From: Sepiola atlantica
Lineage: Eukaryota; Mollusca; Cephalopoda; Sepiida; Sepiolidae
Assembly (NCBI GenBank): GCA_963556195.1
Contig: CAUVYP010000254.1
Coordinates: 124,001-188,000, forward strand
Reading direction: 5' to 3'
Length of the DNA: 64,000 nt
Shown here: positions 44,585 to 55,012 of the stretch, in pieces
Numbering within the stretch: the stretch's first letter is position 1
How the letters are laid out: the number at the start of each line of letters is the position of its first letter
Position numbers and translations under genes: made by a program
The notes under the pieces: model-generated
The model's database searches: none
What the model was told of the DNA's origin: nothing
What the model saw: only the letters and a program-made list of their open reading frames with translations

Positions 44585-45125
44585 TTTTCATTTCATAGAA
44601 CTTTTATTGAAGAAAAAAGAATTAGGAAATTATTTATTTAAAAATTCTTGGAACAATTCTGCTTTTGTTTTTTCTTTTCGTAGTCATTTTTTTGTTTGTT
44701 TGTTTGTTGTTAGTTTTTGATAATGACCATTGGTGCTTATTTGTTTTATGGTGCTAATTTACTGTAGGACCCGCGCTACCGTTTTTTTTTTTTACTCCTT
44801 TTTCGTTCTGTTAGCTGTCGTTTTTTGTTCAGTGCGATTTTGAGTTTTTGCAAATGACGATTGGTGCTTATTTGTTTTGTGGTGTTAATTTACTGTAGGA
44901 CATTTATAATAACAGCTAACAGACGAAAAGGGGGTAAAGAAAAAAAAACGGTAGCGCGGGTCCTACAATAAATTAGCACCATAAAACAAATAAGCACCAA
45001 TGGTCATTATCAAAAACTAACAAAAAACAAACAAAAACAATGACTACGAAAAGAGAAACAAAAGCAGAATTATTCCAAGAATTAAAAAAAAAAATAATTT
45101 CCAAATTCTTTTTTCTTCCTCATAT
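44585..45125. repeat. 540-bp foldback element
   Basis: Arms of about 220 bp: GATAATGACCATTGGTGCTT, TTATGGTGCTAATTTACTG and GTAGGACCCGCGCTACCG on the left, complements on the right. A second internal variant of the first motif (AAATGACGATTGGTGCTTAT) lies near 44850. No coding sequence. Confidence 0.75.
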
Positions 45126-45536
45126 GCGTTGAGTTGTGCCTTATATTCCGCATAATTTAAAAATGTATCTCCAACTTTCATTTTCATAAAATAGCCCGAT
45201 TAAAATACGCTAATTTAAAACTCGTGAAATACACTAACTTAACAAGACGAAAGCGAAAAAAAACCGTGTCTGACGAAAGCGAAAACGAAACGAAACAAAT
45301 TTAAAGTGTCTCCAGGTTCTAACACTGCAAACACGGTGACCGTGTCTGCAAGTTTTAACACTGGAGAGACGGTGGCCGTATCTGCAGGTTGTTCGTAAAA
45401 CATACAATAATAGAAATCAAGTTTAGGGCCACAGTCGGGATACCATACAGTTCAATCCGAAATTCGGAAGGCGAATTCATCATTGTGAAATCCAAAATCC
45501 TAAAAGACCGTATTCTGGGTACTCTGCGGTTATGAC

Positions 45537-45983
45537 CTATGTATTTTGTTCTGCCCAATTTATCAGAAGTGCCTTTCTCCTGTGGATACAGTCTTTATAT
45601 ATCTCCCCTTTTTTGTTTAGGCATATAATGTTAGGGTCATTGATGGTTCGCAAGATGTTATATTTTTCAGCATCGCAAAGTGCACAGCGACCTGATATTG
45701 GGGAATATGGTTTTCGTTTTTCAATTAATTTCCAACTGATGGTAAAAGGTGTTCCCTCATCCTTTAGTTCCCATACACGGGCCCCTAAAGCTGTATTTAC
45801 TCTATCTCTATATTTGAAGGTATGCCTGTGGGCATATAGTCTTTGCTTAAACATGCCCTTTGTCATTCCAATGTATATCTCCTTCTTGTCCGTTGGTTGT
45901 CTGGAAATGCTCGCCTCGTATACTATTGATGTTACTTTGCAGTAGAGGATACAGCCTGCTCCTGTACAACCAGAGATGTACAA
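45537..45983 (-). pseudogene. GIY-YIG endonuclease part of another Penelope-like lineage
   Basis: An open 148-codon segment: CTGAGCILYCKVTSIVYEAS, then EIYIGMTKGMFKQRLYAHRH (Y-x-G core with the Arg and His that follow), NTALGARVWELKDEGTPFTI and YSPISGRCALCDAEKYNILR. The order matches the C-terminal nuclease of Penelope-like elements, of a lineage distinct from those at 12.7 and 18.0 kb. No RT part is present. The upstream end joins a dispersed repeat also found at 17.0 kb. Confidence 0.7.
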
Positions 45984-46288
45984 CGTTTAATTGGTATTAA
46001 TTTAAGTTCACTAATTTTATTATTATGTTCACCCTTCAACAAATCTCTTCTTTCAATATAAAGTCTAAACCTTGTAACTTATTAATTTATATATCTCCTG
46101 GTTACTAATAGTTATCCCATCACCCGGAGTTATACAAATACGATCAGTTACATAACCTATTATGCATAATAATAACCTATTAAAATAATATGAAAATTAT
46201 ATTTATAATACTAACATTAATATCCATACATGTCCAACATTTTAATTAATAGTGGTTTTGATTAACCTATCTTTATTTTCATTAAAGA

Positions 46289-46300
<12 letters not shown>
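45979..46300. repeat. Dispersed repeat, copy 2 (empty site)
   Basis: Same sequence as 17023-17610 but without the 274-bp insertion; single ATTAT at the target. Ends in (TA)n 46293-46360. Confidence 0.85.
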
Positions 46301-46363
<63 letters not shown>

Positions 46364-46540
46364 GCAATTCAACAAAAGATATAAGCGTCAACTAATATCT
46401 TATAATTAGTGAAACATCCGGATAAAAAACTGAAGCTCAATATACTGGATAGAGCATTAATATTATAATATAAAATGAAGTAATAAAATAAGGTGTCAAT
46501 CAAATTTTATTAGAATTCAAAGTTCATGCAAAGCATCCTT

Positions 46541-46590
46541 AAGTCCTTAGCTCATGAGTTTTCAAAGATAATTCTTCTCTTCAGAGGACC
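46541..46590 (-). ncRNA. Hammerhead-ribozyme-like motif 2 (core intact)
   Basis: Minus strand: GUCCU, CUGAAGA (46578-46584), stem II GAAGA/UCUUU around AUUA, GAAA (46560-46563), stem III ACUC/GAGC around AU with one A-C mismatch next to the A15.1-U16.1 pair, cleavage triplet CUA with the predicted cut between 46548 and 46547, then AGGAC pairing with GUCCU. All invariant core positions of a hammerhead (CUGANGA, GAA, A15.1-U16.1, H17) are present. Compared with the 15.5-kb motif, stem I changes A-U to G-C, a compensating change. Type I hammerheads with tiny stem III are known in Penelope-like elements. Activity unknown. Confidence 0.6.
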
Positions 46591-46654
46591 ATTACCGCAG
46601 TTATACTACTACAGGCAATAAAATTACGCTTTGAAAATATATAAAATTATATAC

Positions 46655-46658
<4 letters not shown>

Positions 46659-46719
<61 letters not shown>
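46659..46719. repeat. (TA)n microsatellite
   Basis: Long uninterrupted TA tract directly abutting the 5' end of the second 5S-derived SINE. Confidence 0.95.
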
Positions 46720-46721
<2 letters not shown>

Positions 46722-46975
46722 GTGTGTGTTGTATGGAATAATCACGTTAGATCACTGAAGTTAAGCGACATGGAGCCTGGTCACTACCAGATGGGTGACC
46801 ATTTGGGCATGCTCAACGTTGTATGTCATCTTCACATGACCGTGATATATATGTGGCCGGGGACCGCTTGTGAATTTGATATTCCCCATAAACTTCCTCC
46901 TTTGGAAGAAGCCGGCATAGGCTGCCCAGGCTAATAACACACCAGGTTCATTCATGTGTGTGTGAATAAATGATA
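46720..46975 (+). repeat. 5S-rRNA-derived SINE, copy 2
   Basis: Nearly identical to 19622-19878, with the same 5S-like GTTAAGCGACATGG and GATGGGTGACC boxes. It follows a (TA)n tract as copy 1 does and ends with GTGTGTGAATAAATGATATA. Confidence 0.8.
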
Positions 46976-47099
46976 TATGATATATAAAAAATCTACCAAT
47001 CGCAAGAATTTAATTTAAAAAAGTTTTGTGAGTGGCACTGTCGCTCTGCTGTTTAATGCCCAATTCTGCTAAAGCATGTTTTCTTGGATTCATGTGTGT

Positions 47100-47100
<1 letters not shown>

Positions 47101-47161
<61 letters not shown>
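47101..47161. repeat. (GA)n microsatellite
   Basis: About 30 GA units without interruption. Frames through it encode Arg-Glu or Leu-Ser repeats and are not genes. Confidence 0.95.
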
Positions 47162-47164
<3 letters not shown>

Positions 47165-47806
47165 GAACCTAAAGCCGATAATCTACTTAATTTAACTTTA
47201 TTGGTTATCTTGAAGATGTTAGCTCCCAAAGCGGCAGCCATTTTTTCCACAACTAGTTCTGTCGGTTTTGTGAGTGGTGACAAGTCAAATTAGTCTACTT
47301 TGTAAATTATTTTTTGTGCACTCCATTGATATGCTTTCTTATTTTTAATAAACGCCCTTTGATTTTATTATTTGTTTCTTACTAAATTATAAATCAAAAT
47401 AATCGACCTCCCCCCCCCCCAGACTGATCAACCACAGCACCCCCACCCCCCTCACATGAATGTTACTCATTGAAGTTTTTTTTTTTTTCAGAAATGAAAA
47501 CAAAACAAATTAAAACATACTTAACCTTGATCCGGATCCCCCCCCCCCACACCTTTAAACAAACCGAGGAAGAAATAGAGAGGCTTAGTGTTAGTGGTTG
47601 GGTTAAGCGAGTTTTTTCTAATTGCTTCAAAACGCTTTAATCATAATTTAAGATATTTGCAACGTAAAAAAAGAGGCTTTTTTTTAGATTTTTATGTGAA
47701 CGTGGCTTCCGGTTAAATTTATGGCGTCAAGTCCGCTACGGATGACCACAAATGTAAAAAAAAAAGACCGTTGTTAGACTTTCTTGTTTATGCGATTTAT
47801 AAGTAC

Positions 47807-49279
47807 TGTGGAAATTTCTAGACGTTTTTCTAAGTAAGTCAACGGTTACTTCCCTTTGTTGAAAGGTCAGGGGGGGCCTACGTGCAGGTCGAAGGTCATA
47901 TGGATATTGCGTAGGTGTTAAGCGGTGAAGGCCATGTGTCACGTGATTTCTATTTTTAGCAATGATGCAATTTGTCGTGTCTGGATATATCGGCGCGAAA
48001 TTTAATCAGAACAGAGTTGGTCGTTGAACTCGACGCATGTTAAAACTGTTTCTCCGTCCACGAGGGGACGTTAAATTCAAGAACAGATTTGAATGTTGGG
48101 CAGGAAAGAACTGCGTACTGTTTCTCCGTCCACGTGGGGACGTTAAATTTGCAAGAATTCTACTTGAAGAAATTTAAGAGATATGATATCTCTTGGCAGA
48201 ATTGTCTGTTGTTTATGGAATATTTTCCCCTTGGTCAGGAATATTATCCTCGGGGAGTTGTTTCAAGCCAGATACTTGAAATAAGGAGATGGAGAACGTG
48301 AGCGAGACAAGATGAACTCCATGCAAGAAATTGCCTATGTTGAAGAGCTTAGCTCCCGAGAACTGAAATACTTTGCAACACAGATCGATTCGAGAAGATT
48401 TAACTGTGCCAGTTTTATCCTTACTTTCGCGCGTGATTACCGTTCAAGACTTGGAATGAAGAAGTTGAACGAGATAGCTCCGGGAACGAAATTGCCTATG
48501 TTGAAGAGCTTAGCTCCCGAGAAGTGAAATACTTTGCTGTCGAGAAGATTCTAATCAGAGATTAGGAATCATAGAGATTGATCGTCTTTGCACACAGATC
48601 GATTTGAGATGATATTCAACTGTGCCAGTTGAATCAGTCACATACGCGCGTGTTCACCTTTCAAGACGAACGATGGAAAATAGTGAGTATTGTGTTTATT
48701 TGAAATGTGTACTGTTCTTGTGCCATACATATTGCATCGGATTTGCTAAAAGAAAATATTGAAAAAAGAAGAAGAAGAAAAGAACTTTCTGACAGACGTT
48801 TGATAAAATAAAAAAAGAGTTAATTTTATCGTGGAAATTATGTTGGACTTCGGCACGGTTTGTTAATTTTATTTCTTTTGATTGTAAATTTGGTGAAAAG
48901 AAAAAAAGAGACTTTTGATTGATTTGTAAGAATACGGACTTTATAGTAAGTTCATGTTTTAAAAGGATTTATTCCTTAACTTAGATTGTGTCAAATTTTT
49001 GTTGTATCTACCTTAATGTTCAGAGATACTGATGTTGTATTTTTTTGATTCTTATTTTTTTTGCATGTTATCCAGGAATAATTTATTTATTCCAGCTTTG
49101 GAAAAAAAAGCAGTCCAGGCTATCTTTTTTTTGTAAATAAAACTATATTTTAACTTTTACGAACATCTTGTATTGTCCCATTCCTTTTCTCTTGTTATAA
49201 GTTTTTTTATGATAATTTTCCTAGATAACATGACCATCGTTTAGAGCGGTTTTTCGTTAACGACACGAAAATTCCGACA
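47807..49279 (+). repeat. 5' LTR of the BEL/Pao element
   Basis: 1473 bp, TG...CA ends, identical to the 3' LTR except for two substitutions noticed (near 47998 and 48894). Short open frames in it recur exactly in the other LTR and are not independent genes. Confidence 0.92.
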
Positions 49280-50142
49280 TTCTGCCTTTTTTTTGTTGCC
49301 ATTAAAAGCATTCTGCTTTTTTTGGGGTACCATTTTCGTTTTACAATGAACGTATTGAAACGATATACTGGAATAATATCTATTTCTTTCTATTAAAAGC
49401 ATTCTGCTTTTTCTATCCTAGATTCGTTTGGGTGAACGTATTCAGATGATGTGCTGGGAATAATATAATTAATTTTCTTTCTATTAAAAGCATTCTACTT
49501 CTTGTTTCATATTTCGCGTGTTGGAAAAAATACTCGAAAATGTGCTACTAGTTTGTATTTGGATTGGGTTTCTTCTATTGCTATTTTTTGGTACTAAGTC
49601 AATGAGGGAACTTACTTCAAGTTATAATCTCCTTTATGCCTTTGGCGCCTAGTTGCGTGTGTCAGACGTGTTACACGGGATTCGGCAGCCCATTCATTAC
49701 AATTAAAGCGTAGTTAAATGCGAGGTGTTCAGGTTTTAATACTGTTTTAAGCTGACTGTTTTTTTTTCTTTTTCTTTTATGTATTTTATGTGAAAATTGC
49801 ATTTTTTAAGAGTCAGATCGCCATTGTTGTTCGCCACGTGGAGTCATTTTTGTGAATTTCCCGCGTATTCTAAGTCGCCATTTTTGTGAACTGTTGAATG
49901 TTGGATATTGAATGATTTTTGTGTAATTATTTTTCCCTTGAGAATTTTGCTTTGATTGACAAGTGGAATTGTTAGAATTACATTTGAACGACTTTGGTTA
50001 ACTATGGTACAGCCTTTTTCCATTTTTTTGTAGGAATCTTACTTAGATAATTTTACGTTGTCATTTTCCCGCCATTGAGAAGACGTTTGGCGCCTATTTT
50101 AGGTTAGCCCACACCTGATCGCCATATTGTATTTTGTTCATA
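49280..50142 (+). other. BEL/Pao untranslated leader with three spaced repeats
   Basis: The string ATTAAAAGCATTCTGCTT occurs at 49301, 49392 and (with one change) 49482, about 91 bp apart, with diverged sequence shared between them. The rest is T-rich leader up to the gag start. Function unknown; packaging or translation signals are possible. Confidence 0.7.
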
Positions 50143-53100
50143 ATGGCGTCTACCCCCACTGTTAATCTCCTTGTAGAAAGGCGAGATATTGTAAAAATTA
50201 AAGTCGATACTATTATTGATGTTCTTGGGGGTGGCGAGGGGGAGAACCAGGAATTTGTTTCTTCCCAGAAGGTTAGGGTTAAGGAACTCTTTGCGTCCAT
50301 TGATTCGCTCAATGAGCAGATCACAAGTGCCTATATTGAGAGTGAGTCTCGCGAAGAGATGTCTGAGAACTGTCGGAGCGAAACGTTATATCGTATCCAT
50401 GTGGATCGACGTTTCAGCGAATTGGAGAGCATGTGGAAGGATGAGGGCTCCCCACATAATAGAGAAGGGGAGAAGCCTAAAGCGTCCCTTTGTGGTGTGA
50501 CACCAAAACTTGTCTGTCCTGTTTTCGACCCCATGAGTTTGGAACGCGACAGATTGGCGTATCTCAACTTCTCGAAGGAGTTCGAAAATTGCGTGTCAAA
50601 TATACCCTGTGAGTCCACGAGGTTGATTATTCTGAAAAATCACCTCAGGGGCTATGCCCACCGAATAGTGGGACATCTTTCCATTTCGGATGCCAACTTT
50701 GAGGCAGCGATGGAGATCCTAGATAGAGAATTTTTAGATAAAAAGTTTATTGTAAACTCTATTTTTAAAGATCTCCATAGTGCTAAACCTCTTGGGGATT
50801 CAGATACTAACTCGGTGAAGAGCTTTCTAACTAAGGTGAAAGCTCAAATATACGAGCTGAAAAACTCCTTTGGTATGGATTTTCTAGAGGAGGAGGCCCC
50901 CGGCAATCTGTTGCTAAGTAGCATTATTTTTGAAAAACTTCCTATTTCTGTGAGACGGGAACTGATTCATACCGTCGGTGGTAATTACCCATCTCTGGGA
51001 GATATCTTTGGTAATTATTCTGAGGTGTTGCGCACGTTGGATATCGTCAAACCCAGGATGGTTAAAACGGTAAAGCCCGTCGCCATACCGCGTTCGTCTG
51101 GTTCCTTTAGATTCAGGCCCGCTAGTGCTGTTAAGAAGCCCTCCACTTTGGAGAACTTTTTTGTAAAAACTAAACCCAGTCGACATAAGTGCTTCCTTTG
51201 CAGTAGTGACTGCCATATTGCTTACTATTGTGGGAAGTATCCCTCTCTAAGGGATCGGTTACAACGATGCCAATTGGCTATGTTGTGTACCCGTTGTACT
51301 AGCCCGTTCCATAACGCCGAAGCGTGCCCCGGTAAAAGTGGTCGTCTCCGCCCCTGTTGGAAATGTAAAAGTTGCGAACATGCAGGTGCGTTATGCCCTG
51401 ACTTTGACAAGTCTCGGCTGGATACTAACCCCTGTCTCCAGGTGGGAGAAGTGAATCTTCTCCTGCCTATAATTAAAATTGACGTGGTCAATGATGGAGT
51501 TGTAAAATCTTTCAATTGTCTGCTGGATTCAGGAAGCCAGCGCTCCTATTTGTCTGATGTAGTTCTGGACATATTGAATTGCCGTTCTATGCCTGTAAGG
51601 AAAAGAGACTTCTTTATTAAGACTTTTCTCGGAACGGCCAGAAGGAGCCTAAATGAACTCGAGTTGCGGGTCAAAGTGCTGAACTCTGAGTGTGTTATAC
51701 CCTTTTTGGTGGACGAAGGCTTGGACCTTCAGTTTCACGTCAGGGGTCTGTCTACTGCTATTGAGAGTATTATTGCGGGTGGGGAGAAATTGGCTGCTGA
51801 CTTTTCAAATGTTGAAAATGATTGTATTACTGTACATGGTTTGGTAGGTGTTGACCTACTGATGTATTTGGGACCCATGAAGTTGTCTCCCTTCATGAAT
51901 GGGTCTGTTTTTGAGTTTCCTCAAGGAATTGTGCCTTTTGGAGATATGTCCAATTTTGTGAGTCCTGTTATGAAGAAAACGGATGCCTCCGTTGTTGGCG
52001 CGAATTACAGCCAAGTTATGTCCGAACACTCACGGTGTCTTATGACACATGTTTATTTTGTGCTTGAGCCGAAGTCTCAATATTTCGACCCTTTCGATAG
52101 TTTTGTTGATTCTTCTGTGGAAAGAGCCGTGGACAAGCTCTTTAGTTTGGAAACACTGGGAGTTACTGAGAACTCTGTAAGTGATTATGACAAGAATAAA
52201 ATTGATGCCTTTCGCAGTTCGATCTCGTACCGAGACAGTTGCTACTATGTTAGTTTGCCATGGGACGAGGGAAAGTTGCCTTCTGTTCCTTCCAACCATC
52301 AAGTGTCGTTGAATGTGCTTGATAAGGTTGTCACTCGTTTGACGAGGCAGAGTCTATATGAGGACTACTGCCAGGTTTTCTTAGAGCAGGAGAGGGAGGA
52401 TATTATTGAGAGAGTGGAAGTGAATCCAGAGGATTTCACTCATTATACTTGGATTCCTCACCGTCCGGTTATTAAGGCTAATGGTCAGAGTACCACAAAG
52501 ATAAGGCCGGTGTTCAACTGTTCGTTGCGAACAGGTGGACATCCCTCTCTAAATGATTGTGTCTATCCGGGAATTAACCTTTTCACGGATATGCTAGAGT
52601 TATTGTTGAAGTTTCGCATGGATCGTTATGTCCTGTTGGCTGACGTCCGTAAGGCCTTTCTCATGATTCGGTTGGAAACCGAAAGAGATAAGAATCGGTT
52701 TTGCTTTTTTGTGAAATTGAATGATAAACTGGTATGTTATCGTTACAAAACCTTGATTTTTGGGTTTGTGGCCAGCCCATTTATTCTCAACTTCGTCATT
52801 AGACATCATGTTGAAAAATACCCTCATAGTTTATGTAGGGATATGCTTATGGAAAATTTTTATGTGGATAATCTTATAAAAACTCACAATTCACAGAAAA
52901 CTTTGTTGGACCTATACCTGAATGCAATGAGTATCATGCAGGATGGTAATTTTTCATTAAGGTCCTGTAATTCCAATAGTGATGTTTTGACCACTCGAAT
53001 GAAAGCTGACAAAAGTTTTGTCACCCATGATTCTCCTCTGGAGAGGGTGTTGGGTTATGAGTATGATCCTGTGCAGGATAATTTGCATGTGGCGGTCGGT

Positions 53101-53475
53101 TCCTTGGATGTGCCGGCTGATACAAAAAGGGGCATCCTATCGCAGAACTCTTCCATATTCGACCCTTTGGGGCTTGTTTTGCCTGTGACTATCAAGGGAA
53201 GGGTAATACTCAGTGAGATATGGAAAACTCAGGTGTCATGGGATCAGAAGATACCGGAGAGTTTGCAGCTCACTTGGAACAAGTTGTTTCCTGAGTTGAT
53301 GAATCTGCATAGTGTGAGGATCCCCAGATGTGCTGTTGATTCCTCTGCGCCTGCCACGTTAATAATCTTTTGTGATGCTTCACAACAAGCCTTTGGCTTT
53401 GCGGCTTACATTTTCCAGTATGGAGCTGCTAAATTAATAAGAACCAGGCCAAGTGGCCAAAATTTATTTGATTAA
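50143..53475 (+). CDS. BEL/Pao Gag-protease-RT polyprotein, 3' truncated
   Basis: A 1110-codon frame from ATG 50143 (GTTCATAATGG context). Residues about 125-310 hold the Gag-like DUF1759 region (CPVFDPMSLERDRLAYLNF). Around 348-420 are Cys/His knuckles (CFLCSSDCHIAYYC, CTRCTSPFHNAEAC, CWKCKSCEHAGALC). The retroviral-type aspartic protease site CLLDSGSQRSYLSD is near 459. RT follows: LLADVRKAFLMI near 832 and FYVDNLI near 905, with YVDN in place of YVDD, which occurs in BEL elements. The RNase H start IIFCDASQQAFGFAAYIF is near 1074. The frame then shifts at a deletion and ends 25 codons later. The fused gag-pol frame is usual for the group. Confidence 0.92.
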   Translation: MASTPTVNLLVERRDIVKIKVDTIIDVLGGGEGENQEFVSSQKVRVKELFASIDSLNEQITSAYIESESREEMSENCRSETLYRIHVDRRFSELESMWKDEGSPHNREGEKPKASLCGVTPKLVCPVFDPMSLERDRLAYLNFSKEFENCVSNIPCESTRLIILKNHLRGYAHRIVGHLSISDANFEAAMEILDREFLDKKFIVNSIFKDLHSAKPLGDSDTNSVKSFLTKVKAQIYELKNSFGMDFLEEEAPGNLLLSSIIFEKLPISVRRELIHTVGGNYPSLGDIFGNYSEVLRTLDIVKPRMVKTVKPVAIPRSSGSFRFRPASAVKKPSTLENFFVKTKPSRHKCFLCSSDCHIAYYCGKYPSLRDRLQRCQLAMLCTRCTSPFHNAEACPGKSGRLRPCWKCKSCEHAGALCPDFDKSRLDTNPCLQVGEVNLLLPIIKIDVVNDGVVKSFNCLLDSGSQRSYLSDVVLDILNCRSMPVRKRDFFIKTFLGTARRSLNELELRVKVLNSECVIPFLVDEGLDLQFHVRGLSTAIESIIAGGEKLAADFSNVENDCITVHGLVGVDLLMYLGPMKLSPFMNGSVFEFPQGIVPFGDMSNFVSPVMKKTDASVVGANYSQVMSEHSRCLMTHVYFVLEPKSQYFDPFDSFVDSSVERAVDKLFSLETLGVTENSVSDYDKNKIDAFRSSISYRDSCYYVSLPWDEGKLPSVPSNHQVSLNVLDKVVTRLTRQSLYEDYCQVFLEQEREDIIERVEVNPEDFTHYTWIPHRPVIKANGQSTTKIRPVFNCSLRTGGHPSLNDCVYPGINLFTDMLELLLKFRMDRYVLLADVRKAFLMIRLETERDKNRFCFFVKLNDKLVCYRYKTLIFGFVASPFILNFVIRHHVEKYPHSLCRDMLMENFYVDNLIKTHNSQKTLLDLYLNAMSIMQDGNFSLRSCNSNSDVLTTRMKADKSFVTHDSPLERVLGYEYDPVQDNLHVAVGSLDVPADTKRGILSQNSSIFDPLGLVLPVTIKGRVILSEIWKTQVSWDQKIPESLQLTWNKLFPELMNLHSVRIPRCAVDSSAPATLIIFCDASQQAFGFAAYIFQYGAAKLIRTRPSGQNLFD

Positions 53476-54958
53476 GTTGGAGCAATCCTTGCTTCTTCCC
53501 AGGGAAAAGTCCTTTTTGTTGAACCCCTCCAACCGTGAGATTCCTCCGTTGGTGGCGAAGTTGGATCTTTACCTGGATGATAGAAGTTTGATAAGGTCTG
53601 GGGGAAGGATTGGTAAATCCAGCCTTTACCCTCCGGAAATTTTACATCCGATTTTGTTACCTCGAGGCAGTCATATAACTGATTTGATTGTTATGGACTG
53701 TCATCTCAAATGTAAGCATTTGGGTATTGCAGCTACCCTCAGCAAACTCCGTTTGTCAGGTTTCTGGATACATAAATCCAGGCAGGCAGTGAAGTCGGTT
53801 ATCTCTGCCTGTGCTCTGTGTAAAAGATACAATGCCGTATCTTTCAAATACCCCAAGGTAACCAATTTACCTAAGCACAGAGTTAATTTTGTGAAGCCCT
53901 TCAACCATACCGGGATAGACTTTACTGGTCACTTGTGGGTTGAAGATGAAAGGGGACCGCAAAAAATGTATATATTACTTTTTGCGTGCTTCAATGTGAG
54001 GGCGGTTCATTTGGAGTTAGTGGGTGACATGTCTACCCACTCAGTGATATTATCATTGGTGAGATTTTTTAACATTTATGGGGTGCCTTCCCATATATAC
54101 TCAGACAATGCTAAATCATTCGTTGCTGGATGCGGTTTGATTAAGCAAGTGCTGGTGTCTGACGAGTTCGAAGAGAAGTTTAGTACCTTTGACATCAAGC
54201 ACCAGACGATACCTTTATATTCTGCTTGGTTCGGCAGTGTTTGGGAGCGTCTTGTTAAGACGGTGAAGGTTTGTCTTTATAAGTTAGTGAGTCGGCAGAA
54301 GTTGGGTTATTTTGAACTTCTTTCTGTGTTGTCTGATATACAGAATGCCATTAACTCACGTCCTCTAACTTATAGATGTTCTGGAGATGATGGTTTGGAT
54401 ATTATATCTCCAAACGCGTTTATTCGCCCGTATTGTAATAGTGCTGTTTTTATAAATTCTGAAGAATGTTTTCTTGAGAATTCTCCTCCTTCTAGGAGTG
54501 ACCTTTTGGAGAAGCTGAAACAAAGGGATCTTCTCTTAAAGAAATTTAAGGTTTTATGGTACGAAGAATACCTGCTCGGCTTGAGAGAACTGAGTGGTGA
54601 TCTGTACCAATCTGATTTTGGTGATGTCATCGCGATAGGCGATGTGGTTCTTGTTAAGAACCCAGCCAAAGCTCGCCCATATTGGTCCTTGGGTAGAGTG
54701 ATAGGTTTGACTCCAGGTGATGATTCTCATATTAGATCTGCCCTGATTAAGAAGGCAGATGGTTCCTCTCAGGAACATTCTTTGAGACACCTTTTTCCGA
54801 TGGAGTTGTCGGTTACACATTCCCATCAGGCCTCGGAGGTTCCTGATGTGGTCCAGCCGGATGTTGCTGGAGGAGATCACTCCTCGACTTCCAATTCTGG
54901 ACCCATTCGAACTCGCAAGAAGGTGAGTGAACAGGATGATGATTATTTGTGGTATTGA
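53440..54958 (+). CDS. BEL/Pao Pol C-terminal part with integrase
   Basis: Second frame, +1 to the first, entering just after the deletion; no genuine start is expected. IKLEQSLLLP is the segment that normally follows RNase H. The integrase has an HHCC-type finger (CHLKCKHLG ... SACALCKRY), then the catalytic triad Asp in GIDFTGHLW, Asp in YSDNAKSF, and Glu in SVWERLVKTV, then the C-terminal DUF5641-like region (GDVVLVKNPAKARPYWSLGRV). All catalytic residues are present, so apart from the upstream loss this end looks intact. It stops 54 bp before the 3' LTR. Confidence 0.9.
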
Positions 54959-55012
54959 TGTGTACATGAGACATGTATAGACATTGTACATTTTTTTTCT
55001 TTGTCGGGAGAG

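Noticed and set aside
48089..48527. Two small frames also present at 55295-55733
   Set aside because: They lie inside the two LTRs of the BEL element and are identical because the LTRs are; no independent coding evidence.
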